From positions 1 through 16,529 of the forward strand of contig JAEWEZ010000024.1 of assembly GCA_023389045.1 (NCBI GenBank): DNA of 16,529 bases. The letters run 5' to 3'. This DNA comes from Actinomycetes bacterium (lineage in GTDB: Bacteria > Actinomycetota > Actinomycetes > Actinomycetales > Dermabacteraceae). Position 1 is the stretch's first letter; every line of letters begins with the position of its first letter. Shown piece by piece: positions 1-7,710 of this stretch. A model generated the notes under the pieces. The model was given only the letters and a program-made list of their open reading frames with translations, ran no database searches and was not told the DNA's origin. A program made the translations under genes and the position numbers.

Positions 1-955
1 TCCCAGCCCCTGCCCGTCGGCGCCTATCGAAGAGGGAGCTGCGTACCAACCGGCGGCGAGGCGGCCCGGAGGCGGCCGGTGCTGCCGCAGGCGCAGCAGC
101 AGCGGACTCTGCCGCCGCCGGCGGAGCCGCCGCAGCGGGTGCAGGCTCCGGCTTTGCCGCAGCTGCCGGCGCGCTGGAGAACAGATCATCGAACACATTG
201 GGCTGCGCCTGCGCAGGCTCAGCCGCCGTGGCCGGGGCCGAGGAAGGTGCAGTCGTCGTTGAGGGGGCCGTCTTCGCAGCTGGTTTCGGCGCTGGCGCCG
301 AGGCTGTCGAGAAACTCCGCTCCTGAGGCGGAGGCGAGGGGCGTCGCGCAGCCCGTTGAGCGTTGCGCTGCTCGCGACGCTCACGCGCCTGCGGGGTTTC
401 GATCGTGCGGGTGTCCTTGTCCACCTGCTCGGCGAGCGCGGTCCGGGTCTCCTCGTCCATATCGGCGGGATCCGCAATCATGTGCACGAAGCCGGCAACA
501 CGCACTGCCCCGTCGTTCACACGCAAACCGCCGTAGGAGTCCTCCGGGGGCAGTTCACCAAAAGCGATTCGTCGTACGCCCTCGAACGTCAGGATCGTGA
601 GCTCACCCTCGTCAAGGTGCTGTGTAGAACCGTCCTCGGTGTACACCTGCACCGGGGTCTTCCCCTTGATGCCCAGGGTCACCTTGGATCCATCCACCAG
701 CGCGAAGATGATCGCCGAGATCAGGTCAGGGCTTTCGATTTCCGCCGCCTTGGCCAGGGCAGGCACGAACTCTTCACCCGAGGGCGGGTCATCGAGCACC
801 TTCCAGGCTGCTTCGATCATTGACTTGCGCACATTGGGGATGAGCATCACCCATCCCTTTGCGCGCCGCACCAGATTGGCGGGGCCGGGGCGTAGCCACA
901 CCCCCGGATCGAGCAGTTCGAGTTTCTTCTCCTCGGTCGTCTCGTCCTCACTCAC
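1..955 (-). CDS. Unrecognised protein of the signalling operon, N-terminal 318 residues (cut by left edge)
   Basis: An open frame runs from a GTG at 955 to the left edge without a stop, so only the first 318 residues are visible. The GTG overlaps the TGA of the phosphatase gene in the four bases GTGA, with a G-rich ribosome-binding stretch a few bases upstream. Residues 1-165 look globular and soluble, mixed alpha/beta, with no signal peptide or membrane segment. Residues 166-203 are highly charged and probably helical. Residues 205-298 are an Ala/Pro-rich, probably disordered linker broken by a short acidic/aromatic patch (NVFDDLF, 253-259). A basic stretch (299-314) follows. I do not recognise the N-terminal domain. 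A globular head plus a long Ala/Pro linker resembles the FHA protein upstream, so an FHA or other partner domain beyond the edge is possible, but this is only a guess from context. The reading frame is secure; the function is unknown. Confidence 0.8.
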   Translation of the reverse strand, partial: MSEDETTEEKKLELLDPGVWLRPGPANLVRRAKGWVMLIPNVRKSMIEAAWKVLDDPPSGEEFVPALAKAAEIESPDLISAIIFALVDGSKVTLGIKGKTPVQVYTEDGSTQHLDEGELTILTFEGVRRIAFGELPPEDSYGGLRVNDGAVRVAGFVHMIADPADMDEETRTALAEQVDKDTRTIETPQARERREQRNAQRAARRPSPPPQERSFSTASAPAPKPAAKTAPSTTTAPSSAPATAAEPAQAQPNVFDDLFSSAPAAAAKPEPAPAAAAPPAAAESAAAAPAAAPAASGPPRRRLVRSSLFDRRRRAGAG

Positions 956-1848
956 GCGTTCTCACCCCCGGGATTGGAGAGTCGGCGCGGCAGAGTGTCC
1001 TCGTCGAACCCGTACTCGGGTTCACACGGGGTAGACCCGCTGGCTGGTGGGCGAGTCACACCGTCGGTATCCACATGCATCCCCACGATCTCCACGGCTT
1101 CCACCACGAGAACGGTGACGTTATCGCGGCCCCCAGATTCGAGGGCCAGATCCACCAGGTTCTCGCAGACGGTGCGCACATCCGCGGGGCTGCGCAGCAG
1201 CCTCTCGATGGTGGCGTCGTCTACTTCGCCGGTCAGCCCGTCCGAACAGATCAGCATTCGATCCCCGGCCTCGGCGGGAATCAACCAGTAATCCGGGTCA
1301 GACGTCGGTCCGGCTCCGAGTGCCCGGGTCACCATATGCCGGTACGGGTGGCTCTTGGCCTGTTCCGGGGTGAGATCCCCACGGTCCATCAGTTCCTGGA
1401 CCACCGAGTGATCCACGCTGACCTGCTCGAAAATATCGTCGGACAGGCGATAGACGCGGGAGTCACCCAGGTTCAACACCACCCAGTAGCCCACATCGTC
1501 CAGAACCATCGTGGCCACCAGCGCTACGGTCGTTCCGGCACCGAGCCCACCCTCCGGGCCCAGCTCTGCGATGCGCTCCGCAGCCAGGGCAAGAGCATCC
1601 CCCAGCTGCTCGATAGTGACGGACTCCTGCACCCCCAGCTTTTCGAACTCCTCCACGGCAATCGCACTGGCGACCTCGCCCGCGTTATGCCCGCCCATCC
1701 CGTCGGCCACCAAAAAAATCGGCGGGACGTTCAGGTGGGAGTCCTCGTTCATCGCCCGCACCTTGCCCACATGGGTGGCGGCAGCGGACACCACGCGGAT
1801 CATGCCCGGGCGGTCAGGATCAGAAAGCAGGGAGTGGTCCGTCATCAC
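952..1848 (-). CDS. PP2C-family (PPM) Ser/Thr protein phosphatase
   Basis: This is a metal-dependent phosphatase that removes phosphate from Ser/Thr residues, the usual opponent of PknB-type kinases. The PPM motifs appear in order: RAMNED (31-36), VADGMGGHNAG (47-57, metal-binding D49/G50), GDSRVYRL (128-135), CSDGLTGEV (201-209, D203) and GGRDNVTVLVV (239-249, D242). The key acidic residues are present, so it should be active. It has no transmembrane segment, unlike mycobacterial PstP; the catalytic domain ends near 251 and a tail of about 47 polar residues follows. Two starts are possible in GTGATGA: GTG at 1848 (4-base overlap with the FHA gene stop, GGAG 8 bases upstream) or ATG at 1845 (1-base overlap, GGAG 11 bases upstream). 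They differ by one residue. The position directly after an FHA gene suggests it acts on phosphothreonine sites of this operon's products. No cognate kinase is visible in the window. Confidence 0.95.
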   Translation of the reverse strand: MMTDHSLLSDPDRPGMIRVVSAAATHVGKVRAMNEDSHLNVPPIFLVADGMGGHNAGEVASAIAVEEFEKLGVQESVTIEQLGDALALAAERIAELGPEGGLGAGTTVALVATMVLDDVGYWVVLNLGDSRVYRLSDDIFEQVSVDHSVVQELMDRGDLTPEQAKSHPYRHMVTRALGAGPTSDPDYWLIPAEAGDRMLICSDGLTGEVDDATIERLLRSPADVRTVCENLVDLALESGGRDNVTVLVVEAVEIVGMHVDTDGVTRPPASGSTPCEPEYGFDEDTLPRRLSNPGGENA

Positions 1849-3734
1849 GGCATCTGCTCCACCGTCAGAGTGCGATCACCAATAGCAACGGTGGCGCCCT
1901 GCGGAAGTTCCGTCGGGGTATCGGGCAGCAGCGGGGTGCGCCCTCCCGTCTCAGAGATGATGGACGAGCCATTGGTGGAGCCCAGGTCCGTGATCATGAC
2001 CTTTTCCCCTGTCCCGTCGATGCGCAGGTGAGTCTTGGAGACGGAACGGCTTTCGTCCTTCAGGATGAATAGCGTGTCCCCTGCGGAGGAACTGGGGTTA
2101 CGGCCGATCACCAGGGGGCTTTCCACCAGGCGCTCCTCACCGTTGTCCGTGACCACGCGCAGACGTCGTCGGGCAGGAGGCACCGCTCCCACCGACACCC
2201 GGGTGCTCTCCAGATCCTCATCATCGGCCTGGGACATACGGGTCTGTTCCACGTCGTCCATCTCCTCGCCCCAGGCGCCACCGGTGATACCACCGGTGGG
2301 TTGCGCAGCGCGATGCGATCCGGAGTAGCCCGACGGTGCCGGGGCGGAAGCCCCCGGGGCCTGCCAGGGCTGCTGTGCGGGCTCAGGCTCCACCACCGGG
2401 GCCTGCCAGGGCTGAGCTTCGGGACCCGCCTGCGGCGGCTCCCAGGAGTTGAGCGGGGGTGCCGACGGGGCCGGCTGTGCCGAGGGCGCCGACGGGGCCG
2501 GTGACGCCGAGTACATCGACTGCGCTGAGGGCTCCGGCTGGCCCCAGGGCTGCTGCGGCGCAGGCGCCGGCATGGCCTGTTCGGGTGCCTGCCAGGCGGG
2601 AGCGGCAGACTGCTGCCCCCAGGCTGCCGAGGAGGCACCGACCTGCTCACCCCAGGCCGAGGTATGCATCGTGTGGGCGGGAGCCTCCGACGCTGAGGAC
2701 GGCGCCGGGCTCGGGGCCGGTGGCGGCGCCCACGGATCGTACGCCGGCTGAGCATCAGACTGCTGCGGTTCCTGAGCCGATGCCCAGGCAGAGCCCGGGG
2801 CAGCCATGAGGTTTTCATGCGCGGAAACGGCCACCGAGGACCGTCCGAGGTACTCCTCATTCGGGGGGCGCTCGAAGTCATCGGGGCGCGGTTTCATCGG
2901 GTTCCGACCCGCCCTGATATCGGTGACCACGCTATCCACCACACGGTCATGGAAGCCGCGCAGCACCCGCTGCGGATCAAAGAAGATCGACAGGGCCATG
3001 AGCGGCGAGAAGATGTTGTACACCGCCCAGCGGCCAAGGGAACGGAGAAAACCGATCTTGCCGCCCTCGCTCGTGCGGGTGACGCGGAGCCCCAGAGCGG
3101 CCTTCCCGAGGGTGAAACCCTTCGCACCGACCAGCCAGATCATCAGCACGGTGTAGGCCGCAGGGAGCATCGCCCCCACGCCCATCAAGATCTGTGCGAG
3201 CAGCTTCGCTTCACCCTCGACCATAATCAGCGTCACGCCGATCATCAGCGGCAACAGCAGGATCGACGCGATCACCCCGTCGAGGAGAGCTGCCAAAAAA
3301 CGCTTAGCCAGCGACGCCGGCTCGCAGCCATCCAGCGGATATTCCAGAGCAGGGCCATTGGCCTCAGCATCGCGAGCCGGTGACGCCGTTGCGTTCCCGC
3401 TCTGGGCGGGGCTTCCCGTCGGGTAAGCGTGGTTCTCAGTGGCCATTGTGTGATCGTACTTTCCCCGCGATCTCAATGCGGTTGATCGCGGCGCAGACGG
3501 TGCGGCCGCTCCCTGTGACAGAAGCTGAATGCCAGTGTCATCCTGCCCGTTATCGGCTGAGTCTGTCTGGGTCTGGGCACGACGACGGGGCGCGGCCTGC
3601 CAGGCCACTGGCGCATCGGTGGCACGTCGCTCATACGGGGACGCCTGATAACGCGCCCCGCACTCCCCGCAGAGTGCTGCCCCGACGGACAGCAGTGCGC
3701 CGCAGGTGCTGCAGTACCTCGTGTTCCCCGTCAT
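1845..3734 (-). CDS. Zinc-ribbon / RDD membrane domain / FHA domain protein
   Basis: A 629-residue protein. It begins with a zinc ribbon (C8, C11, C22, C25), followed by a polar linker to about 135. An RDD-type membrane domain (about 138-275) has roughly three hydrophobic segments (147-170, 176-200, 236-254) and the family's charged positions (R145, D152, D263/R264/D267). Residues 310-480 are a Pro/Ala/Gln/Trp-rich linker. The C-terminal FHA domain (about 523-629) keeps GR (544-545), S566 and H569 of the SxxH element, and STNG (586-589), so it should bind phosphothreonine in the cytoplasm. I chose ATG at 3734 because it overlaps the upstream stop as ATGA, has a strong GGGGAAGGG ribosome site, and starts right at the ribbon; a frame-consistent ATG at 3806 adds 24 residues that overlap the neighbour. 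Two ETR-like sites just before the FHA domain look like phospho-acceptors. Its role as a membrane-bound phospho-reader for the operon is inferred. Confidence 0.93.
   Translation of the reverse strand: MTGNTRYCSTCGALLSVGAALCGECGARYQASPYERRATDAPVAWQAAPRRRAQTQTDSADNGQDDTGIQLLSQGAAAPSAPRSTALRSRGKYDHTMATENHAYPTGSPAQSGNATASPARDAEANGPALEYPLDGCEPASLAKRFLAALLDGVIASILLLPLMIGVTLIMVEGEAKLLAQILMGVGAMLPAAYTVLMIWLVGAKGFTLGKAALGLRVTRTSEGGKIGFLRSLGRWAVYNIFSPLMALSIFFDPQRVLRGFHDRVVDSVVTDIRAGRNPMKPRPDDFERPPNEEYLGRSSVAVSAHENLMAAPGSAWASAQEPQQSDAQPAYDPWAPPPAPSPAPSSASEAPAHTMHTSAWGEQVGASSAAWGQQSAAPAWQAPEQAMPAPAPQQPWGQPEPSAQSMYSASPAPSAPSAQPAPSAPPLNSWEPPQAGPEAQPWQAPVVEPEPAQQPWQAPGASAPAPSGYSGSHRAAQPTGGITGGAWGEEMDDVEQTRMSQADDEDLESTRVSVGAVPPARRRLRVVTDNGEERLVESPLVIGRNPSSSAGDTLFILKDESRSVSKTHLRIDGTGEKVMITDLGSTNGSSIISETGGRTPLLPDTPTELPQGATVAIGDRTLTVEQMP
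2354..2414. repeat. Direct repeat coding the PWQAP units of the FHA-protein linker
   Basis: The 19-base sequence CCGGGGCCTGCCAGGGCTG occurs exactly at 2354-2372 and 2396-2414, 42 bases apart (14 codons). It encodes the repeated QPWQAP element of the linker, seen at residues 445 and 459 of the FHA protein after Q441/P442 and Q455/P456, with a looser copy (AWQAP) at 380-384. A second exact pair, GCCGACGGGGCCGG, lies at 2461-2474 and 2488-2501 (27 bases apart). Both keep the frame, so they look like slippage- or duplication-grown linker DNA rather than a mobile element. Confidence 0.75.
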
Positions 3735-6307
3735 CCCTTCCCCTTTGACGACCCTGTGCCTCGGCGACCATCGCTGTTCGATGAGCTCGGTGCCGAACGG
3801 CGCCACGGCATAGCGCGTTTCTCGCTCGAGCTCGACGAGCTGGCTCGACGGCGCCGGATATCTGCCGTGCGTTTCTCGGCGCGGCTACGAGCCTTCAGGA
3901 GGGCTCGTGTCCGCCGGCGCTCACGGGCAAGCTGCTTCTTGCGTCGACGGAAAGACCGCAGGGAGAACAGGGCCGCCAGCCGGCGATACCAGGGCGCCTC
4001 TCCCGCCAGGCTCCGTCGGGCCGACATCACCTGCGACCAGTACTCATCCGAGGCTGCGGGCGGTAGATCATCCGGACCGAAGACAGCCCGGTCAGCCCGC
4101 GAGGCCAAAAGCGCCGCCCCTGCGGAGGGAACCTTCGCATCCAGCTGCGCGGCCAGCTCCGCACGGGTCAGCATCGGATCCGGGGCTCGGCCGAGGTCCG
4201 TGAGCAGGTCGATGATCTCCTGCCAGCCGCCATCAACCTGCGAGACCACACCGCCGCGGTTGCGGCGCCGACGCCGGCGCACCACCTTCGCAATCACGAT
4301 GGCCAGCAGGATGAGCCCGATGAGCAGCAGCGGGAGAAGGGCAAGACCGACGTAAATCAGCCACACTGCCCCGTCATCCGGGATCGGATCATCATCCTGA
4401 TCCGATTCACTGAGCGCGCCCGGCGGCGGGCTCGGCGGCTCGGCCGGCGGTGGCGGGGGCTGCGCCACCTGCGGGCGCGGCTTTTCCTGCTCCTGAGGCT
4501 CCGGCTGCACCGGATCATTGTCGTTATCGGGCGCCGGATCGAAACGCACCCACCCCAGGTCCTTAAAGGCGACCTCAACCCAGGCCGTCACATTGTCGCC
4601 GGTGATGGTTGCGGAACCCTCCGCATCATTGGGCACTTCAAAGCCCATGACCACTCGCGCGGGGATCCCCACCGAACGGGCAAGCACAGCAACCAGCACG
4701 GCGTACTGTTCCTCATCACCAATCTTGCCCTTGGGGTAGTCATCCACCTTCTTCTTATCGAAGGAGGGGTCCTCGAACATGGCGTTCAGACGGAACAGAC
4801 TGTGCCCGGAAAGAGAGGCGGGATCATCGCCCACGCCGTGGGAGTAGTAGGCGTCCTGTTTCACCGTGCGCAGCAGGTTCTGGAACTGCTCGAAGTGTGA
4901 GGTCGAGTTACCGCGGGCTTCCTTAGCCATCTTGGCGTACTCGCCGGGCAACTCCACATTGGCCGGGAGGCCTTCCGCGATCGCTTCGTCATAGACGGCG
5001 GTGCGGCGCTGCTCGGCAGTCGGCTCCACATAGGGCTCGTACAGCAGTTCGTAGGTGTCACCCGAGCGCAGCCCACTGGCCTGCACAGCCGTCTGGGTTT
5101 TGTCGTTCAAATACAGGTTTTCAGCCATCGCTGCGGCCCGAGTCGTGTCCTCGGTGCGCGGGTTGATTCGGTTGGTGCGGGTACCGAGGGTCGGCATCCA
5201 CACGTCGCCGTACTCGCCGATGGTGACGGTCGCGGTGCGCTGATGCGCCGAGCCGTCATACAGGGTCACGTTGCCTGCGGTCCGCAGGAAGGCTCCCGAG
5301 GCGGAGTCCTTCTCCTTGGACCCGGCCACGTTGTAAACCTGTGCATCGTACTGGTCCAGGGTGGCGAGGCGGATCAGGTCCCCGCGTTCCACCCCGGTAA
5401 CAGTGAACAGGGCTTTTTCACGTTCGTTCTTCACGTAGCCGCGGAAGTCCGCAAGCGGTGAAACATACTCTCGCGGGTCAAAGGGCGGGGAAATCTGGTC
5501 GCGCACGGCGTAGCGCTGAGTGCCCGGTGGAGGGTCCAGGAGGGACTGCGCGGCAACCGTGATTCCGAGGGACAGCGCGAGGATCAGCGAGCCTCCGATC
5601 ACGCGCCGACGCAGCACGGGGTTCTTCCAGGAGCCCGGGCGCACCGAATCAGAAATGATCGTCGAGGCGGAGGATTGCAGTCGGGCGCTTTCAAAACGCC
5701 AGGTGAGCCAGGCCAGGGAAATGACCGCGAAAAGCGTTCCGCGAATAACCGGAGCGAAGGCCTCGTGGGTGCCAAAAGCGATCGTGACCAGCATGAGGGC
5801 CAAGGGGAAAAGCCAGGCAATCACATAGTGTCGGGTGCGCAGGACCACCGACATCGCCCCCAGCACCAGCAGCAGCATCGAGATCCAGACCACCGCGAGC
5901 ACGCCCTGGGCAGTACCCACCGGCGGGGCGATCGTCAGCACCGACTTCCAGCTGGTTACCGGGGCTTTCACCAGCTCCCACAGTGACTGCAGCGAGGGGA
6001 TGACGCCCAGGATGCCGTGAGTGGGCGCCGCGAAAGGAGTGCCCAGCAGAAGGTAGATCACGAGCATCAGCGGGGTCACCCGCAGCGGCCCCCAGCGGAA
6101 ACGCGCAGCCAGCAGAGCCACCGCGAAGGCGAGCACGAGAGCCATCACCGCAGTAATGAAGTACTGAATCCCGCCATACACATGCTGGAAGCCGAGGGCG
6201 GCCAGGATGAACAGCAGCGAAATCACCAGCACGTCGATCACGCGTCGGCTGCCCTTCACGGTCGAGAAATACGTGACCGGGGCTTTCTTCTTCGTCGTCG
6301 TGCTCAT
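3731..6307 (-). CDS. Multi-pass membrane protein with degenerate transglutaminase-like domain (TgpA/DUF3488 type)
   Basis: An 858-residue protein with the TgpA-like layout. A membrane bundle fills residues 22-205 (about six helices), with a further helix at 234-253. A large extracytoplasmic region spans about 255-645, then a C-terminal helix at 648-675 and a cytosolic tail. The transglutaminase-like core is at about 480-592: GDEEQYA (530-536), GIPARVVMGF (547-556), NVTAWVEV (572-579) and WVRFDPAP (586-593). In active relatives the first motif carries the catalytic Cys (GxCxxFA) and the third the catalytic His (DAHAWVE). Here these are E532 and T574; only the Asp-like D590 remains, and the whole protein contains no cysteine. 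It should therefore be catalytically dead and act as a binding or scaffold domain. A Pro-rich linker (601-630) follows, and the tail (677-858) is very basic and ends Ser-rich. Start ATG at 6307 shares one base with the DUF58 stop (TGATG). Confidence 0.92.
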   Translation of the reverse strand: MSTTTKKKAPVTYFSTVKGSRRVIDVLVISLLFILAALGFQHVYGGIQYFITAVMALVLAFAVALLAARFRWGPLRVTPLMLVIYLLLGTPFAAPTHGILGVIPSLQSLWELVKAPVTSWKSVLTIAPPVGTAQGVLAVVWISMLLLVLGAMSVVLRTRHYVIAWLFPLALMLVTIAFGTHEAFAPVIRGTLFAVISLAWLTWRFESARLQSSASTIISDSVRPGSWKNPVLRRRVIGGSLILALSLGITVAAQSLLDPPPGTQRYAVRDQISPPFDPREYVSPLADFRGYVKNEREKALFTVTGVERGDLIRLATLDQYDAQVYNVAGSKEKDSASGAFLRTAGNVTLYDGSAHQRTATVTIGEYGDVWMPTLGTRTNRINPRTEDTTRAAAMAENLYLNDKTQTAVQASGLRSGDTYELLYEPYVEPTAEQRRTAVYDEAIAEGLPANVELPGEYAKMAKEARGNSTSHFEQFQNLLRTVKQDAYYSHGVGDDPASLSGHSLFRLNAMFEDPSFDKKKVDDYPKGKIGDEEQYAVLVAVLARSVGIPARVVMGFEVPNDAEGSATITGDNVTAWVEVAFKDLGWVRFDPAPDNDNDPVQPEPQEQEKPRPQVAQPPPPPAEPPSPPPGALSESDQDDDPIPDDGAVWLIYVGLALLPLLLIGLILLAIVIAKVVRRRRRRNRGGVVSQVDGGWQEIIDLLTDLGRAPDPMLTRAELAAQLDAKVPSAGAALLASRADRAVFGPDDLPPAASDEYWSQVMSARRSLAGEAPWYRRLAALFSLRSFRRRKKQLARERRRTRALLKARSRAEKRTADIRRRRASSSSSSEKRAMPWRRSAPSSSNSDGRRGTGSSKGKG

Positions 6308-7710
6308 CAGCCCACCGCCCGCAGTGCCTTGGGCAGACCGTCGAGGCTTCCGAGGGTCACCACGTCCAGGGAACCGATAGCGGAACGGCGCACCTCGGCC
6401 CCGTCCACGCAGCGGATAGCAACCGCCAGTACCCCAACCGGCAGCTGGTTCGCAGCCGTATTGAGGTCACGGGCGGTGGCATGAGACCCAACGATCAGCA
6501 TCACCGCTGAGGCGTTCGGGGCCAGATCCTTGGCTTTCTGCCCCAGCTCGTAGAGCGGGTATCGGCCTTTCAGCGGCTCCAGGGTCGTGTAGTCGTCCAT
6601 CAGCGCGCGGAAGGTGGCCGTCCGCTGGCGTGAAGCGCAGCTGATCGGGGTCAGCTCTTTTTCTTCTCGCATTGTCTGCGCGGAGATCGAGGCAGCGACC
6701 GAGACGGCGAGCTCGAATTCATCCTCGCTGGCATACAGGTCACCGTTATCCGCGAGGGCGACCACCACATGCGAGCGGCGGGTCTCCTCGAACTGGCGGA
6801 CCATGATCTTGCCGGTGCGCGCCGTGGTCTTCCAGTGCACGTGCCTGCGGTCGTCCCCAGGCGCGTAGTCTCGCAGAGCGTGGAAGGCAATATCGGAGCT
6901 GGATAGATCCGAGGAGGGAGTGCCCTCGAGGTCACGCAGGTACCCGCTGGCTGCCTCATCCAGGCGCACCGTGCGCGGATGCACGTATAGTTCCTGCGAT
7001 TTTGCCCAGGTCACCTGGCGCCGCATCAGCGACAGAGGATCATCCCGAACCGAACGGACCGGGCCGATCACGAGCACGGCACGACGTTTCGTCGGCACCG
7101 CAAAAAGTTCCTCGTGCTCGGCGCGGGGTCCCAGCCGCGGCACCATGAACTGCGCGGTTGATTTGCCCACCGCCAGCTCGATCCGGGAGGGCAGGATGGT
7201 GCGCTGAGTCGGGTTAGCCACCACCACACGGCCCACGGCCCGCGAACCCACCACCACGCGGTGCGTGCGCAAATCCAACGTCACCCGGTAGGACGCCTTC
7301 CCAAGAACGAACAGTGCGGCAATCACGAGCGGAATCGTGAGCAGCAGGGCAATCACATTGAGCTCGGTAACCTTCAGCCACAGCCCAATCACCCAGCAAA
7401 AGATGGCTGCTGCCGCCACCGCCCACCCGATCGGGGAGACCACGTCCACCACCGGATGGATCCGACGGGTCCAGAAGTCAGCAATGCCCATGCGGATGCG
7501 CGAGAGCCGCCCCGGGACGGCGGCAGATGCCGCCGTTTCATCCCCCGTCTTTCCGGCAGCGGCGGGAGAACCGGTGGCCTTCGCTGCTTTTTTGCGGCGG
7601 TGTTCGGCAGCGCGCTCGGCTGCTCGCTGCTTCTTCTGTTCCGCACGCGCCCGACGGCGGGCGCGCTTGGCGTCCGCCGTATCGGTGGGCAGTTCGGTCT
7701 CGACGTTCAT
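6307..7710 (-). CDS. DUF58 membrane protein, MoxR partner
   Basis: A 467-residue protein. Residues 1-45 are highly basic (KRARRRARAEQKKQR type) and cytosolic. Two membrane helices lie at about 93-113 and 117-137. A beta-rich segment (140-245) follows, then the DUF58 signature DYAPGDDRRHVHWKTTA (281-297) with KIMVRQFEE (301-309), leading into a von Willebrand A-like fold (315-460). The expected metal site (DxSxS) is not conserved: the strand ends LADNGDLYA (319-327). DUF58 proteins are commonly encoded next to MoxR ATPases and are thought to be their substrates or adaptors. I chose ATG at 7710 because it overlaps the moxR stop as ATGA; the frame is open to an ATG at 7893, but that would bury 61 residues inside moxR. 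The membrane position suggests it links the cytosolic ATPase to the transglutaminase-like protein encoded next. Confidence 0.93.
   Translation of the reverse strand: MNVETELPTDTADAKRARRRARAEQKKQRAAERAAEHRRKKAAKATGSPAAAGKTGDETAASAAVPGRLSRIRMGIADFWTRRIHPVVDVVSPIGWAVAAAAIFCWVIGLWLKVTELNVIALLLTIPLVIAALFVLGKASYRVTLDLRTHRVVVGSRAVGRVVVANPTQRTILPSRIELAVGKSTAQFMVPRLGPRAEHEELFAVPTKRRAVLVIGPVRSVRDDPLSLMRRQVTWAKSQELYVHPRTVRLDEAASGYLRDLEGTPSSDLSSSDIAFHALRDYAPGDDRRHVHWKTTARTGKIMVRQFEETRRSHVVVALADNGDLYASEDEFELAVSVAASISAQTMREEKELTPISCASRQRTATFRALMDDYTTLEPLKGRYPLYELGQKAKDLAPNASAVMLIVGSHATARDLNTAANQLPVGVLAVAIRCVDGAEVRRSAIGSLDVVTLGSLDGLPKALRAVG

Noticed and set aside
859..2031. A 390-residue plus-strand open frame
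   Set aside because: It runs antisense to the PP2C gene and its two neighbours, which have clear motifs. No ribosome site or recognisable domain.
3735..3806. Longer N-terminus for the FHA protein (ATG at 3806)
   Set aside because: It overlaps the end of the transglutaminase-like gene; the ATG at 3734 has a much better ribosome site and begins right at the zinc ribbon.
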